Assembly: GCA_963654355.1 (NCBI GenBank)
Contig: CAVKBM010000001.1
Location: forward strand, 1-64,000
Length of the DNA stretch: 64,000 bases
Direction of reading: 5' to 3'
Source of the DNA: UBA1181 sp963654355
Lineage (GTDB): Bacteria > Bacteroidota > Bacteroidia > Bacteroidales > Paludibacteraceae
This document shows positions 10,601 through 18,188 of this stretch, in pieces. The position numbers were made by a program, and so were the translations under genes. The notes under the pieces are model-generated. The model was not told where the DNA came from and did no database searches. It was given only the letters and a program-made list of their open reading frames with translations. Each line of letters opens with the position of its first letter. Within the stretch, counting starts at the first letter, position 1.

Positions 10601-12408
10601 GTTTTCAAAGCAAATCCATCGGTGAGCTCTGCATCTGCCAATAGTTGTGCTAAAGTACATGTGTCATTTTGAACCTTTTCCCCACAGATGTCCAAGCGCA
10701 ACTGATAAGTAAGAGGTTTTATATATGATTCATTTTGTATTCTTAAATTATACATACCACGACTCACCCTCACTTTATAGTCGCCAGATGAATTAAGGGA
10801 AAAACTCATATTACCATCAATATCGTTTGCGCGAGCAAAAACCCTATTAGGTTCGCTCTTCAAACTTATTTCAATAACCGTGTCCTGCGCCACATAGAAA
10901 TTCCATCTAACCGAATTTTCTATGCCTATCGTTTCTTGCTCTTCTTCTCCGAATACCAAATAACGAACATCCGCAGCAACCTCTTCTACCAATATCGAGT
11001 ATTGACCATCTTGTTTTGTGTCGTACACCAACAACACAATGTAGTCGCCCGTTTCAGTAACACCAAATTGACCACTCTCCGCTTTCATAGCACTTAAGCC
11101 AAAAGTATTCGGAAGTCCCGTTGCTATGACATCACTGGCAATGTCTTTCGCAACCATAAAATAGAAATAGGAATTTTTTGATGCGGCTTTTGTTTGAAAG
11201 TTCGCCACCATGTTATATGCCTTTCCAGCCTCCAAATGCACAAAGAAACTCTTCGCATAAAACGAAGAAGACGAGATAAAGGTATCTTTTGCTACGTTAA
11301 TCTCCCCATACGTTGTCTTCCCTATAATCAATTCGGAATCGAATGGAAGGTCAGACACCTCAAACACCTCGCTACGATCGGTAAACTCATCTTCGCTAAC
11401 TGTCTTGAGTTCCACCTTAGCAGAAGAGTTATACCTGCCGTACTGCACTAAATAATATTTACCAGCACTCAATTTCTGCTCTGAAACACTGTTTCCTGCG
11501 ATGCTTACCTCCTCACCTTTTATATCCAAAATCTGTATGTCGAAATCGCTACTCGTAGTTGAGGCTTTAATGAAAGACTCCTCTTCAAGATTGAACGTAT
11601 AGGCCTGATAGAAGTACCCTTTATTATCTTCTTGATTACATACAATATTAGGCTTCATCGTCCCCTCAAACGGTAAAGAGACCGCCTTTTCTGCTATCAA
11701 CGGACAAGCATCCTCTTTGTCTACAACAAAGTCATACTCATCATCCGTGGTAACAGCACAGAATTCTATTCCCTCGCCCTCGTATAACGTGATTTTATAA
11801 TCCCATACCACGGTCGAATTAATCAACAAACCATGCTTCGACTTGAGATAGAAAACCGTCTTGTCCTCCGTTGCCTTTAAAAAATATGATGGACTTAATC
11901 CACGCACAGTGACCCCTGCGGTCGTTTTGTCTATAATATACTTAGCTTCCCCTGTCTCAACAAACGGGAAATTTGTTATCGTATCCGCAGCAACATACTC
12001 CGGCTCAGAAATATACTTGATGTTTTCTTCTTTATCAATCTTCAAAATATATGGAACACCCGCTTGAGAGCTTTCGCAGAATGGATTAATTAGGTACTTT
12101 TTCCCCTCGTATGTAGATGACGTTACATAACCTTCACCACAAATTACGGTGAACGCCTTCACCGAATAGTAATTTCCGCTCCAACCGACAAAACCACTTG
12201 TTTTACTACCTGCGAACTCCTTGTAGTCGCAACTAACCGCTACGTTCGTCAATTCATCCACTGTCAGTCTATATACTTTATTTACCCCGAAGATGTCCTC
12301 CGTCTTGTATGGCAACTGACTCGTCAAAATGTCTATCGTGTCGCACACCGCCCCCCAAGCCGAGACGACCGCAGATAGCGCAATCATTGTTAGTAATCTT
12401 TTCTTCAT
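7666..12408 (-). CDS. Giant exported repeat protein with T9SS type A sorting domain
   Basis: 1580 residues. A signal peptide (MKKRLLTMIALSAVVSAWG) is followed by about nine or ten divergent beta-sandwich units of roughly 110-150 residues. Each ends in a G-x-Y-Y/F type strand (for example AGKYYLVQYG, DGVYYFAFSV, TGIYYIVFAY, AGMYYFRVTP, SGYYYITYQT), which resembles bacterial pre-peptidase C-terminal (PPC) domains. Near the C-terminus a segment with DGNGTVDNETIKVHRGS looks like a divergent InlB B-repeat. The last 70 residues (VVIYSLTGTVVKQ ... AGLYIVKVENKAVKVIVR) are a T9SS sorting domain, so the protein is predicted to cross the outer membrane and be anchored or released. No enzymatic domain was recognised; a role as surface adhesin or scaffold is inference. 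Confidence 0.8.
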   Translation of the reverse strand: MKKRLLTMIALSAVVSAWGAVCDTIDILTSQLPYKTEDIFGVNKVYRLTVDELTNVAVSCDYKEFAGSKTSGFVGWSGNYYSVKAFTVICGEGYVTSSTYEGKKYLINPFCESSQAGVPYILKIDKEENIKYISEPEYVAADTITNFPFVETGEAKYIIDKTTAGVTVRGLSPSYFLKATEDKTVFYLKSKHGLLINSTVVWDYKITLYEGEGIEFCAVTTDDEYDFVVDKEDACPLIAEKAVSLPFEGTMKPNIVCNQEDNKGYFYQAYTFNLEEESFIKASTTSSDFDIQILDIKGEEVSIAGNSVSEQKLSAGKYYLVQYGRYNSSAKVELKTVSEDEFTDRSEVFEVSDLPFDSELIIGKTTYGEINVAKDTFISSSSFYAKSFFVHLEAGKAYNMVANFQTKAASKNSYFYFMVAKDIASDVIATGLPNTFGLSAMKAESGQFGVTETGDYIVLLVYDTKQDGQYSILVEEVAADVRYLVFGEEEQETIGIENSVRWNFYVAQDTVIEISLKSEPNRVFARANDIDGNMSFSLNSSGDYKVRVSRGMYNLRIQNESYIKPLTYQLRLDICGEKVQNDTCTLAQLLADAELTDGFALKTLSRDCAPVKYVREVSSDGSPVNVLGYYAAYKMELKEGELATVYESCDLYTLEDEATQTYKKVKTLYPATKYKAEKDGVYYFAFSVSERYATESISLKKETNVMSLEDYLATLSETSLAYTDTIDLDFSKMPLVDFGNYKTYGTTMYNCIGYKLNLESDDVLREETSVRSDFFFIKETESGFELIDDDYYHTYTKRIESTGIYYIVFAYTYDAFEKSIVVSMSKRAGAETNDVISLETLLSQAEAMEGEKSFTLNYGSDETPAVLGDENFGNEDEAYYSKSFKIDLKAGQTLRVRHDNVELDDYTYIFGFSTSGIVKLGNFDDYELAYASYKAKYDGTVYLVLSTYGNLETGSADYQIDIIEDENLLNIVDAVADAEVLNDRGKNVKVVPNVDLISTDAKYIYYPSKIYRKEMASGQSFVFYADQLSYINFFNIVDGEENEIRAKFTGEDNEYGAFYASEAGMYYFRVTPMNSSSIQMSYEFTIDYAEYVATAEVSTSSFHIKDSLIPFQSPLVVDGTNTRRMSKMHTCTFEDQTTVLCVKKGDVSSYSVLPEYETGYDVMTSDAMVVSYAILDAGTYNFAAYTYIPNYVNDDREVEVDYTVYPMQTMDTVPYCDAKEIDLTYIYDKKSLFDDDDVMVFSASGLYCVAKVMKVRLEEGEQIIFADNSPFLSGMVGVEVFGVENGKRKNVVSFAYYESTAFSYVAQKSGYYYITYQTGVETAVASAISFTIKKAGAEVVPIVKMTPSVDYVSSREIDSKAAVLMALAEVDAIAETEDGKTFTIDNTNISWTLNEELSVATGVVSCPDDYSFEKEEISTVSVDLNPSFITVTTDGNGTVDNETIKVHRGSIASVNVKANDGFNVAEITVGGEVEGNSLVGTSGGKFEFTANETYVNVSVKFQSVKTSVEEVLSQNVNVYGGEQVVNIVNASVGSPVVIYSLTGTVVKQATIHSDVEAIAVAKAGLYIVKVENKAVKVIVR

Positions 12409-12536
12409 TTAGTAATTAATTTATTTTACAATATAATATCCTTGATTCGTATAAAGGTCCCATTCGTTGTGCTTTCTCGCTTAGATTTCCACCTGCATTC
12501 TCCACACCCCTAATACATGAAGACCCTTCTTTTTTG

Positions 12537-12544
12537 CAAAGGTA
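12537..12544 (-). promoter_or_regulatory. -7 element of the giant T9SS gene
   Basis: TACCTTTG on the minus strand, about 130 bp upstream of the start codon, which implies a long 5' leader. No -33 TTTG at the usual spacing. Confidence 0.5.
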
Positions 12545-12597
12545 CTAAGTTTTTATTTGATTTTTAATTATACTATCACAATTTTAATAACATTAAC

Positions 12598-12634
12598 AGA
12601 AAACGAGGATGCCACCAATGGACACCCTCGTTTA
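12598..12634 (-). terminator. Terminator hairpin downstream of argC
   Basis: Inverted repeat with AAACGAGG / CCTCGTTT outer arms and an imperfectly paired inner part. On the minus strand it comes about 30 bp after the argC stop and is followed by a short T run. Confidence 0.65.
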
Positions 12635-12665
12635 ACTTTCAAAATATTCTGTACAAAGATTACAC

Positions 12666-13628
12666 TTAGAACGCACTTGGCTTCAACTTCAACCCCATTG
12701 TCTCTTCTAAGCCGAACATAAGGTTGAAATTCTGAACTGCCTGTCCGGATGCCCCCTTCAACAAGTTGTCTATCATAGAGATAATCAACACTTTGCCGCC
12801 ATGCTTCTCAACGTGAACAATGCCCTTGTTGGTGTTCACCACTTGTTTCAAATCTGGGTTGGCATCCATTACGTATGTAAATGCGACATCCTTATAGAAG
12901 TCTTTGTATAGTTTTTGGATCTCTTCTACACTCAAATCACATTCTGTGTATGATGACACAAAAATACCTCTGGCAAAATCACCCCTAACTGGCAGGAAAT
13001 TGATTTCTTTACCAAAAGATGGCTGTAGTTGGTGAAGCGTTTGATTAATCTCCAATAAATGTTGATGCGTAAATGCTTTATAGATAGAGATGTTATTGTT
13101 TCTCCAGCTGAAGTGTGATGTAGCACCAGGTTTCACGCCTGCGCCTGTCGACCCTGTGATGCCATTGGTGTGAACCTCGCCTTTCAAAAGTCCGTTGGCG
13201 GCAAGGGGCAACAAACCGATTTGAATGGCAGTGGCGAAACAGCCTGGATTTGCCAACTTGTTCGCTTTCTTGATTCTTTCACGGTTCACCTCTGGCAAAC
13301 CATAAACAAACCCTTCACTCTCATTTCTATAGTCTTGCGAAAGGTCGATAATCTTCACATTAGCAGAGACCTCATGTGACTCTAAAAACTTCTTGCTATC
13401 GCCATGACCAGAGCAAATGAACATCGCATCTATTTTATCCAACGGCAACTCGTCTGTGAAAGTCATCTCCGTCTCCCCGAACAGACCTTCATGCACATCG
13501 TAGAGTTTATTGCCAGCATTACTACTGCTATTCACAAACGTGATCTCCACCTGTGGGTGATTCAACAAGATACGGAGCAACTCCCCCGCTGTGTACCCAG
13601 CTCCACCAATAATTCCTACTTTTATCAT
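12666..13628 (-). CDS. argC: N-acetyl-gamma-glutamyl-phosphate reductase
   Basis: NADPH-dependent reduction of N-acetylglutamyl phosphate in arginine synthesis. MIKVGIIGGAGYTAGELLRI is the Rossmann entry and defines the start at 13628; the in-frame ATG twelve codons upstream only adds a non-family extension. ANPGCFATAIQIGLLPL holds the catalytic Cys, and the C-terminal half has NFLPVRGDFARGIFVS and a conserved DNLLKGASGQAVQN near the end. The expected length is about 320 residues. argB lies 25 kb away, so the arginine genes are scattered in this genome. Confidence 0.93.
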   Translation of the reverse strand: MIKVGIIGGAGYTAGELLRILLNHPQVEITFVNSSSNAGNKLYDVHEGLFGETEMTFTDELPLDKIDAMFICSGHGDSKKFLESHEVSANVKIIDLSQDYRNESEGFVYGLPEVNRERIKKANKLANPGCFATAIQIGLLPLAANGLLKGEVHTNGITGSTGAGVKPGATSHFSWRNNNISIYKAFTHQHLLEINQTLHQLQPSFGKEINFLPVRGDFARGIFVSSYTECDLSVEEIQKLYKDFYKDVAFTYVMDANPDLKQVVNTNKGIVHVEKHGGKVLIISMIDNLLKGASGQAVQNFNLMFGLEETMGLKLKPSAF

Positions 13629-13677
13629 TTTTCTTAATTTATTATATTCTTTTATTAAGTACAATCCACTTGTTTTT

Positions 13678-13685
13678 CAAAGTTA
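13678..13685 (-). promoter_or_regulatory. -7 element of argC
   Basis: TAACTTTG on the minus strand (TAnnTTTG), 50 bp upstream of the ATG at 13628. Confidence 0.45.
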
Positions 13686-13721
13686 ATACTTTTTTTAAGC
13701 CTGCTTTCAGAACCATCAATT

Positions 13722-14141
13722 TTAAAAAGTGAGCACAATCTGATTTTTTTTCACCAAATCATAAAGGTCTTGAATACAACCGATCTTGCAAATCTTAGAT
13801 CCCTTTTGACGTGCGTTGAAACAAGTCTGGCAACCCATCAACACACCGCCCAGATCAATGAATTTCTCCACCTGCTCTTTAATATCCTTATTTTCGGTCA
13901 TCAAGCCCTCTAAATCAACCCCCTTCCCCAATAAGTAAATCTGCACCTTGTTATCCCACTCCTGCGAATAATTAGCGAGACGAAACGCATTAAAAACCGT
14001 CTCCACGTCATTAGAATACAACACGATACCTATACTTTTCGGCTCCTGCGGATCGTTATACTTCACCTCATCAATCAACGCCTGAGCCTGCCCCCCAAGC
14101 ATTGAAACCACAAAAATCACAGACAATAAAAATCTTTTCAT
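13722..14141 (-). CDS. Exported DsrE-family-like protein
   Basis: About 139 residues from the preferred ATG at 14141, which begins a signal peptide (MKRFLLSVIFVVSMLGGQAQA); a start nine codons upstream would precede it with a non-signal stretch. The mature protein has a DsrE/DsrF-like fold pattern: IGIVLYSNDVETVFNAF (first strand and helix), KVQIYLLGKGVDLEGL, and a C-terminal GCQTCFNARQ segment with further Cys residues (ICKIGC). DsrE proteins of the sulfur-relay group carry reactive Cys; here the four Cys may be redox active. The substrate is unknown. It sits between argC and an AraC regulator on the same strand. Confidence 0.65.
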   Translation of the reverse strand: MKRFLLSVIFVVSMLGGQAQALIDEVKYNDPQEPKSIGIVLYSNDVETVFNAFRLANYSQEWDNKVQIYLLGKGVDLEGLMTENKDIKEQVEKFIDLGGVLMGCQTCFNARQKGSKICKIGCIQDLYDLVKKNQIVLTF

Positions 14142-14207
14142 TATATTTATATTGAAATATATAAACATGCTCCAATTCTTATAGAAAATCCCAACGCAAC
14201 TCCATTA

Positions 14208-15089
14208 TCATAGAGATTTGCTTCTATATTCGTTAGGCGACATTCCCGTATGATGTTTGAAATATCTGCAAAAAAAAGTCGCAGTTGGGAAATTTAGAAT
14301 ATTGACAATTTCCTTGAGTGGGAGGGTTGTATTCTTCAGCAACACCATCACCTCTTGAATCAGCACCTTTTGGATACATTCGCTTGGCGTTTTCCCCGAC
14401 GCTTTCTTCACGGCAATGGAAAGATACTTGGGCGTTACGTTCATCTTGTCGGCATAAAACTGCACGGAATGCTCCTTTTTTATGTTGCGAATCACGAGCG
14501 ACATAAACTCTCCATAAATTTCTTCGTTTCGATCTAAATCATGTAAACTGGTCTCAATATTGACCACCGACTCAAACCCACACATTTCGTAGAGAAAGGC
14601 AATGATTTGATGTTGCAACACCTCATTCTTAAAAAGCACACTTTCGTCGCGACATGTGCGAGCCATCTTGTCGATATACTCCGCAGCGCTTGCCTTCTCT
14701 TTTTCTGTTATATCAAACACAGCCGAATTGGAAATGGCGGCCAAACGCTTCCAAACAGCAGCCAATGGCGAAGTGAGCGATTTCATATAATCATGAGAAA
14801 CCACTAAAAACGTCCCCTTAAAATCATTGATTTCATAGAACTCCATCACACAATCCGATGTGGTAAGCAGAAATTGGTCCTTGCTGATTTCAAACACATT
14901 CGTGTTGATAGAGAAACGAGCAGAACCCTCTGTACAACAAACGAACAGAAAATATTTGATACGAACGGGATATTTCGGCTTAGGAATAAAAGGAATGTCC
15001 TTCGCCCTAATCACCAACACGTCGTTTTCATATATTGATACAGTGGGTATCTTCTTAAAATCAGCCAAGCTGATGATGTCCATGTTCAT
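14208..15089 (-). CDS. AraC-family transcriptional regulator
   Basis: The N-terminal cupin-like ligand or dimerisation domain (YFLFVCCTEGSARFSINT) is followed by a C-terminal pair of helix-turn-helices (VQFYADKMNVTPKYLSIAVK and PLKEIVNILNFPTATFFCRY) ending in HHTGMSPNEYR, the AraC signature. A -7 element at 15129-15136 overlaps the first possible ATG at 15131, so translation more likely begins at 15089 or 15083. It is divergent from the acyl carrier protein gene, with about 165 bp between the start codons, so control of that gene is plausible but inferred. Effector unknown. Confidence 0.85.
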   Translation of the reverse strand: MNMDIISLADFKKIPTVSIYENDVLVIRAKDIPFIPKPKYPVRIKYFLFVCCTEGSARFSINTNVFEISKDQFLLTTSDCVMEFYEINDFKGTFLVVSHDYMKSLTSPLAAVWKRLAAISNSAVFDITEKEKASAAEYIDKMARTCRDESVLFKNEVLQHQIIAFLYEMCGFESVVNIETSLHDLDRNEEIYGEFMSLVIRNIKKEHSVQFYADKMNVTPKYLSIAVKKASGKTPSECIQKVLIQEVMVLLKNTTLPLKEIVNILNFPTATFFCRYFKHHTGMSPNEYRSKSL

Positions 15090-15128
15090 ATTTTCTTCGT
15101 TATAGTTCGATATATCCGATTTTGCCCA

Positions 15129-15136
15129 CAAAAATA
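15129..15136 (-). promoter_or_regulatory. -7 element of the AraC regulator gene
   Basis: TATTTTTG on the minus strand. Its position excludes the ATG at 15131 as translation start and supports 15089 or 15083. Confidence 0.5.
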
Positions 15137-15257
15137 GGAACTTTTCTATGATATATCACATAAAACGAGAAAAATAGTACATCATATATGTGCAATTTTC
15201 TTGGCAGTTAAAAAAAATTAACTGAAATTTGCAACAAGAAATAAATTGGATATAGAT

Positions 15258-15497
15258 ATGAATAGAGAGGAATTAATTAAAAAGGTGAATACGGTGCTCG
15301 CAGACGAGTTTGAGGTTGAAGCTAGCGAAATCGCAGCAGACAAGAGTATCAAAGACACTTTGAACTTGGACAGTTTAAGCCTCGTCGACTTGGTGGCACT
15401 CATCGAAAACGAATTTAGCGTTAAAATCAAGGGTGATGAAATGAAGAAGATTCAGACATTTGCCGATCTTTACGATTACCTTGAGAAAAACGCCTAA
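15258..15497 (+). CDS. Stand-alone acyl carrier protein
   Basis: 79 residues, acidic, with the 4'-phosphopantetheine attachment motif LDSLSLVDLV in the middle (Ser of DSL). The ATG at 15258 (MNREELIKKVN) is preferred over a TTG four codons upstream. The sequence around the attachment site (LNLDSLSLVDLVALIENEF) differs from the usual fatty-acid AcpP pattern GADSLDTVELVM, so this may be a specialised carrier for a lipid or secondary metabolite. No ketosynthase, acyltransferase or other partner is adjacent. A terminator follows directly, so it is monocistronic. Confidence 0.85.
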   Translation: MNREELIKKVNTVLADEFEVEASEIAADKSIKDTLNLDSLSLVDLVALIENEFSVKIKGDEMKKIQTFADLYDYLEKNA

Positions 15498-15520
15498 GTG
15501 TTGGCCTGAAACGAAAATTT

Positions 15521-15557
15521 GAAGGGTGTGTCAAAAAAACGCACCCTTTCATTTTTT
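15521..15557 (+). terminator. Rho-independent terminator of the acyl carrier protein gene
   Basis: GAAGGGTG pairs with CACCCTTTC around an A-rich loop and is followed by T6, 24 bp after the stop codon. Confidence 0.8.
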
Positions 15558-15595
15558 GCTGTTTTGTCTGCTAAACTACGATGCAGAAATTCCAT

Positions 15596-16390
15596 CTATA
15601 CCGCCACAACACCCGCAATATGTGGATGCGGATCGTAGTTCTCCAACGAAAAATCCTCATAATGAAACGAGAACAAGTCTTTCACATCGGGATTGATCTT
15701 CATCGCTGGCAATGGTCTTGGTTTGCGTTCAATCTGCATCTTCACCTGCTCTAAATGATTCTTGTAGATGTGCGCATCGCCTAAAGTATGAACAAAATCG
15801 CCTGCCTTCAAACCTGTAACCTGAGCCACCATCATCAGCAACAAAGCGTAAGATGCAATGTTGAAAGGAACACCCAAGAAAATATCTGCACTACGTTGGT
15901 AGAGTTGCAAACTCAGTCGACCATTGGCCACATAAAACTGGAAAAGCGTGTGACAAGGAGGAAGAACCATCTGCTCCACTTCGGCGACATTCCATGCCGA
16001 GACAATCAAACGGCGCGAATCGGGATTCTTCTTGATCATCTCCACCACATTGGCAATCTGGTCTATCGTCCCTCCATTGTAGTCGGGCCAAGAACGCCAC
16101 TGATGACCATACACGGGACCCAATTCACCATTCTCGTCGGCCCATTCATTCCAAATCCGAACGCCATGTTCCTGCAAATATTTTACATTCGTGCTACCCT
16201 GCAAAAACCATAGCAACTCGTAGATAATGGACTTCAAATGCAGTTTCTTAGTGGTCAGCAAGGGAAAACCATCTTCCAAATTAAATCTCATCTGATGACC
16301 GAAAACACTCAACGTGCCAGTCCCAGTCCGATCTTCTTTGAACGTTCCCTCGTTCAACACACGATTGATAAGGTCGATATATTGCTTCAT
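15596..16390 (-). CDS. thyA: Thymidylate synthase
   Basis: Methylates dUMP to dTMP with methylene-tetrahydrofolate. The 264 residues equal the typical ThyA length. Visible features are FKEDRTGTGTLSVFG near the N-terminus (phosphate-binding Arg), the ILWFLQGSTN-like stretch (LLWFLQGSTNVKYL), the catalytic PPCHTLFQFYV with its active-site Cys, QRSADIFLGVPFNIASYALL, and DAHIYKNH. The folA gene, often paired with thyA, is not adjacent. Confidence 0.97.
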   Translation of the reverse strand: MKQYIDLINRVLNEGTFKEDRTGTGTLSVFGHQMRFNLEDGFPLLTTKKLHLKSIIYELLWFLQGSTNVKYLQEHGVRIWNEWADENGELGPVYGHQWRSWPDYNGGTIDQIANVVEMIKKNPDSRRLIVSAWNVAEVEQMVLPPCHTLFQFYVANGRLSLQLYQRSADIFLGVPFNIASYALLLMMVAQVTGLKAGDFVHTLGDAHIYKNHLEQVKMQIERKPRPLPAMKINPDVKDLFSFHYEDFSLENYDPHPHIAGVVAV

Positions 16391-16715
16391 ATTATTTTAA
16401 ACTTTGTGGGTGCAAAGGTAGGATTTATAATTCAATTCCATCCATTCTTAATTATTTCACTATCCTTGTAAAGAACAAAATAATTTGAGGGAATGATCTA
16501 ATTCTTGAGTCGTCCTCGCAGGTTCGGGAAAAGTCTACTCATCTCCACTTTAGAGAATTATTTTTCTCGGAAAAAAAGATCTTATTAAGGGCTTGGCAAT
16601 CAAAAGGCATTTCAAGCAATTGGATTTCAGAGAACGGATAACCGTAAAATCTTCAAAATCGGTTGCATCTTCTCCTCCGAAACTGGAACAATCGGAGAGG
16701 TTAGTAAATTAATCC
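16391..16715. other. Intergenic region between thyA and rodA
   Basis: 325 bp with no credible gene. It holds the thyA -7 element and, near 16673-16700, a small hairpin with CTCCGA/TCGGAG arms just after the rodA stop on the minus strand. The hairpin is not followed by a T run, so a terminator role for the mre operon is uncertain. Confidence 0.4.
16413..16420 (-). promoter_or_regulatory. -7 element of thyA
   Basis: TACCTTTG on the minus strand, 23 bp upstream of the thyA ATG. Confidence 0.5.
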
Positions 16716-18188
16716 CTACTCTCCGAACAACTCCGTTCTGCTCGCATCTAATCGCAAGAAAATGAACAACAGAATAGTGAATCCCCACAAGGACGAACCT
16801 CCATAACTGAAAAACGGCAACGGAATTCCTATCACAGGTGTCAAGCCGATCACCATGCCAACATTAATGGCTAAATGGAAAAAAATGATGGATGCAACAC
16901 AATAGCCATAGATTCTGCTGAATAACGACCGCTGTCTCTCCGCCAGATGTATCAACCTCAAAATAAGTATAAAAAACATACCTATCACAACGATTGTCCC
17001 CACAAACCCATGCTCTTCGCCCACTGTGCAGAAGATAAAATCTGTATCTTGCTCGGGAACGTATTTCAATTTCGTCTGAGTCCCATTCAAGAACCCTTTC
17101 CCAGAAAAGCCACCCGAACCAATCGCAATCATAGACTGGTTGACATTATACCCAGCTTTCTGCGGATCTTGTTCCATTCCCAAGGTTACCTTGATTCTTG
17201 TCTGCTGATGGGGCTTCAACTTGTCAAAAGCAAGATCTGAAATATTTGAAAAGGCAACGAAACCAAGCGATAGCAAACCTATCAAAAAATAGGTCTTCGT
17301 GCGTTGGGTAATGGAAACATACACTAAATAGAGGAACGTCGCACCTATGGCAAAATAACCAATATAGGTGAAATGGAACGCCAAATGAAAGATTTTATGG
17401 ATCAAATACGCAATTGCAAAAACGACCGCGTTTCCTCCCAAAACGACCAACGGAGTTCGATTATCCCGTTTCGTATAGACCTTCACCAACACAACCGTTA
17501 CCATCACCATAAGCAACATGACAAGAAACAAGCCCAGCGACTCGCTCGGTATCTCCGACAATATCGCCACCTCTCCAAAACGTATCGAGACGACAAAAAC
17601 CACTGCCAACAATATACATACGAAAAGAATGATTCCTGACATTCCTTCACGATAGAAGACTAATAGGAATGTGCTGTAAACCAATGCAGAACCTGTCTCA
17701 TTCTGCAAGATAATCAACACCATCGGCGTTAACATGATGGCAAAAGCTATCAGAGCATCACTAAACCGCTTCATCTGAAAACCATACGAACTCATACACT
17801 TCGCCAATGCCAAACAAGTGGCAGTTTTAGCAAACTCCGCAGGCTGCAAACTTACAGGACCTAAAACAATCCACGAATGCGACCCTTTCACATCCGGGGC
17901 GACGAAAATCGTTATCAACAATAATAGCAACATTCCACCATAGACAAAATAGGCAAACATATTGTACACCTGACTGTCTAACAACAACAAAACCAAAGCC
18001 AGAGCTATCGAACAGCCTATCCACATCAACTGTTTGCCATAGCGATACGAAACATCGTAAAAAGCAGCATCCTCAAAATTGTATGAAGCTCCATAGATAC
18101 AGAACCACCCTGCTACCACCAATAAAAAATATAGCACAATGGTTATCCAATCTACATTTCTGAATACGTTATTCTGTCTTGACGGCAT
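16716..18188 (-). CDS. rodA: Peptidoglycan glycosyltransferase RodA (SEDS family)
   Basis: Integral inner-membrane polymerase of the elongasome. The 490 residues are longer than the roughly 370 of E. coli RodA, with extra loop and membrane segments in the middle. SEDS landmarks are GSHSWIVLGPVSLQPAEFAK, IGSGGFSGKGFLNGTQTK, VPEQDTDFIFCTVGEEHGF and the C-terminal TPVIGIPLPFFSYGGSS. Its start overlaps the end of the PBP2 gene by 20 bp, so the two are translationally coupled; the products work as a SEDS-bPBP pair. Confidence 0.93.
   Translation of the reverse strand: MPSRQNNVFRNVDWITIVLYFLLVVAGWFCIYGASYNFEDAAFYDVSYRYGKQLMWIGCSIALALVLLLLDSQVYNMFAYFVYGGMLLLLLITIFVAPDVKGSHSWIVLGPVSLQPAEFAKTATCLALAKCMSSYGFQMKRFSDALIAFAIMLTPMVLIILQNETGSALVYSTFLLVFYREGMSGIILFVCILLAVVFVVSIRFGEVAILSEIPSESLGLFLVMLLMVMVTVVLVKVYTKRDNRTPLVVLGGNAVVFAIAYLIHKIFHLAFHFTYIGYFAIGATFLYLVYVSITQRTKTYFLIGLLSLGFVAFSNISDLAFDKLKPHQQTRIKVTLGMEQDPQKAGYNVNQSMIAIGSGGFSGKGFLNGTQTKLKYVPEQDTDFIFCTVGEEHGFVGTIVVIGMFFILILRLIHLAERQRSLFSRIYGYCVASIIFFHLAINVGMVIGLTPVIGIPLPFFSYGGSSLWGFTILLFIFLRLDASRTELFGE

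Noticed and set aside
15246..15257. TTG start for the acyl carrier protein
   Set aside because: An ATG four codons downstream gives the typical MNREELIKKV start for the family.
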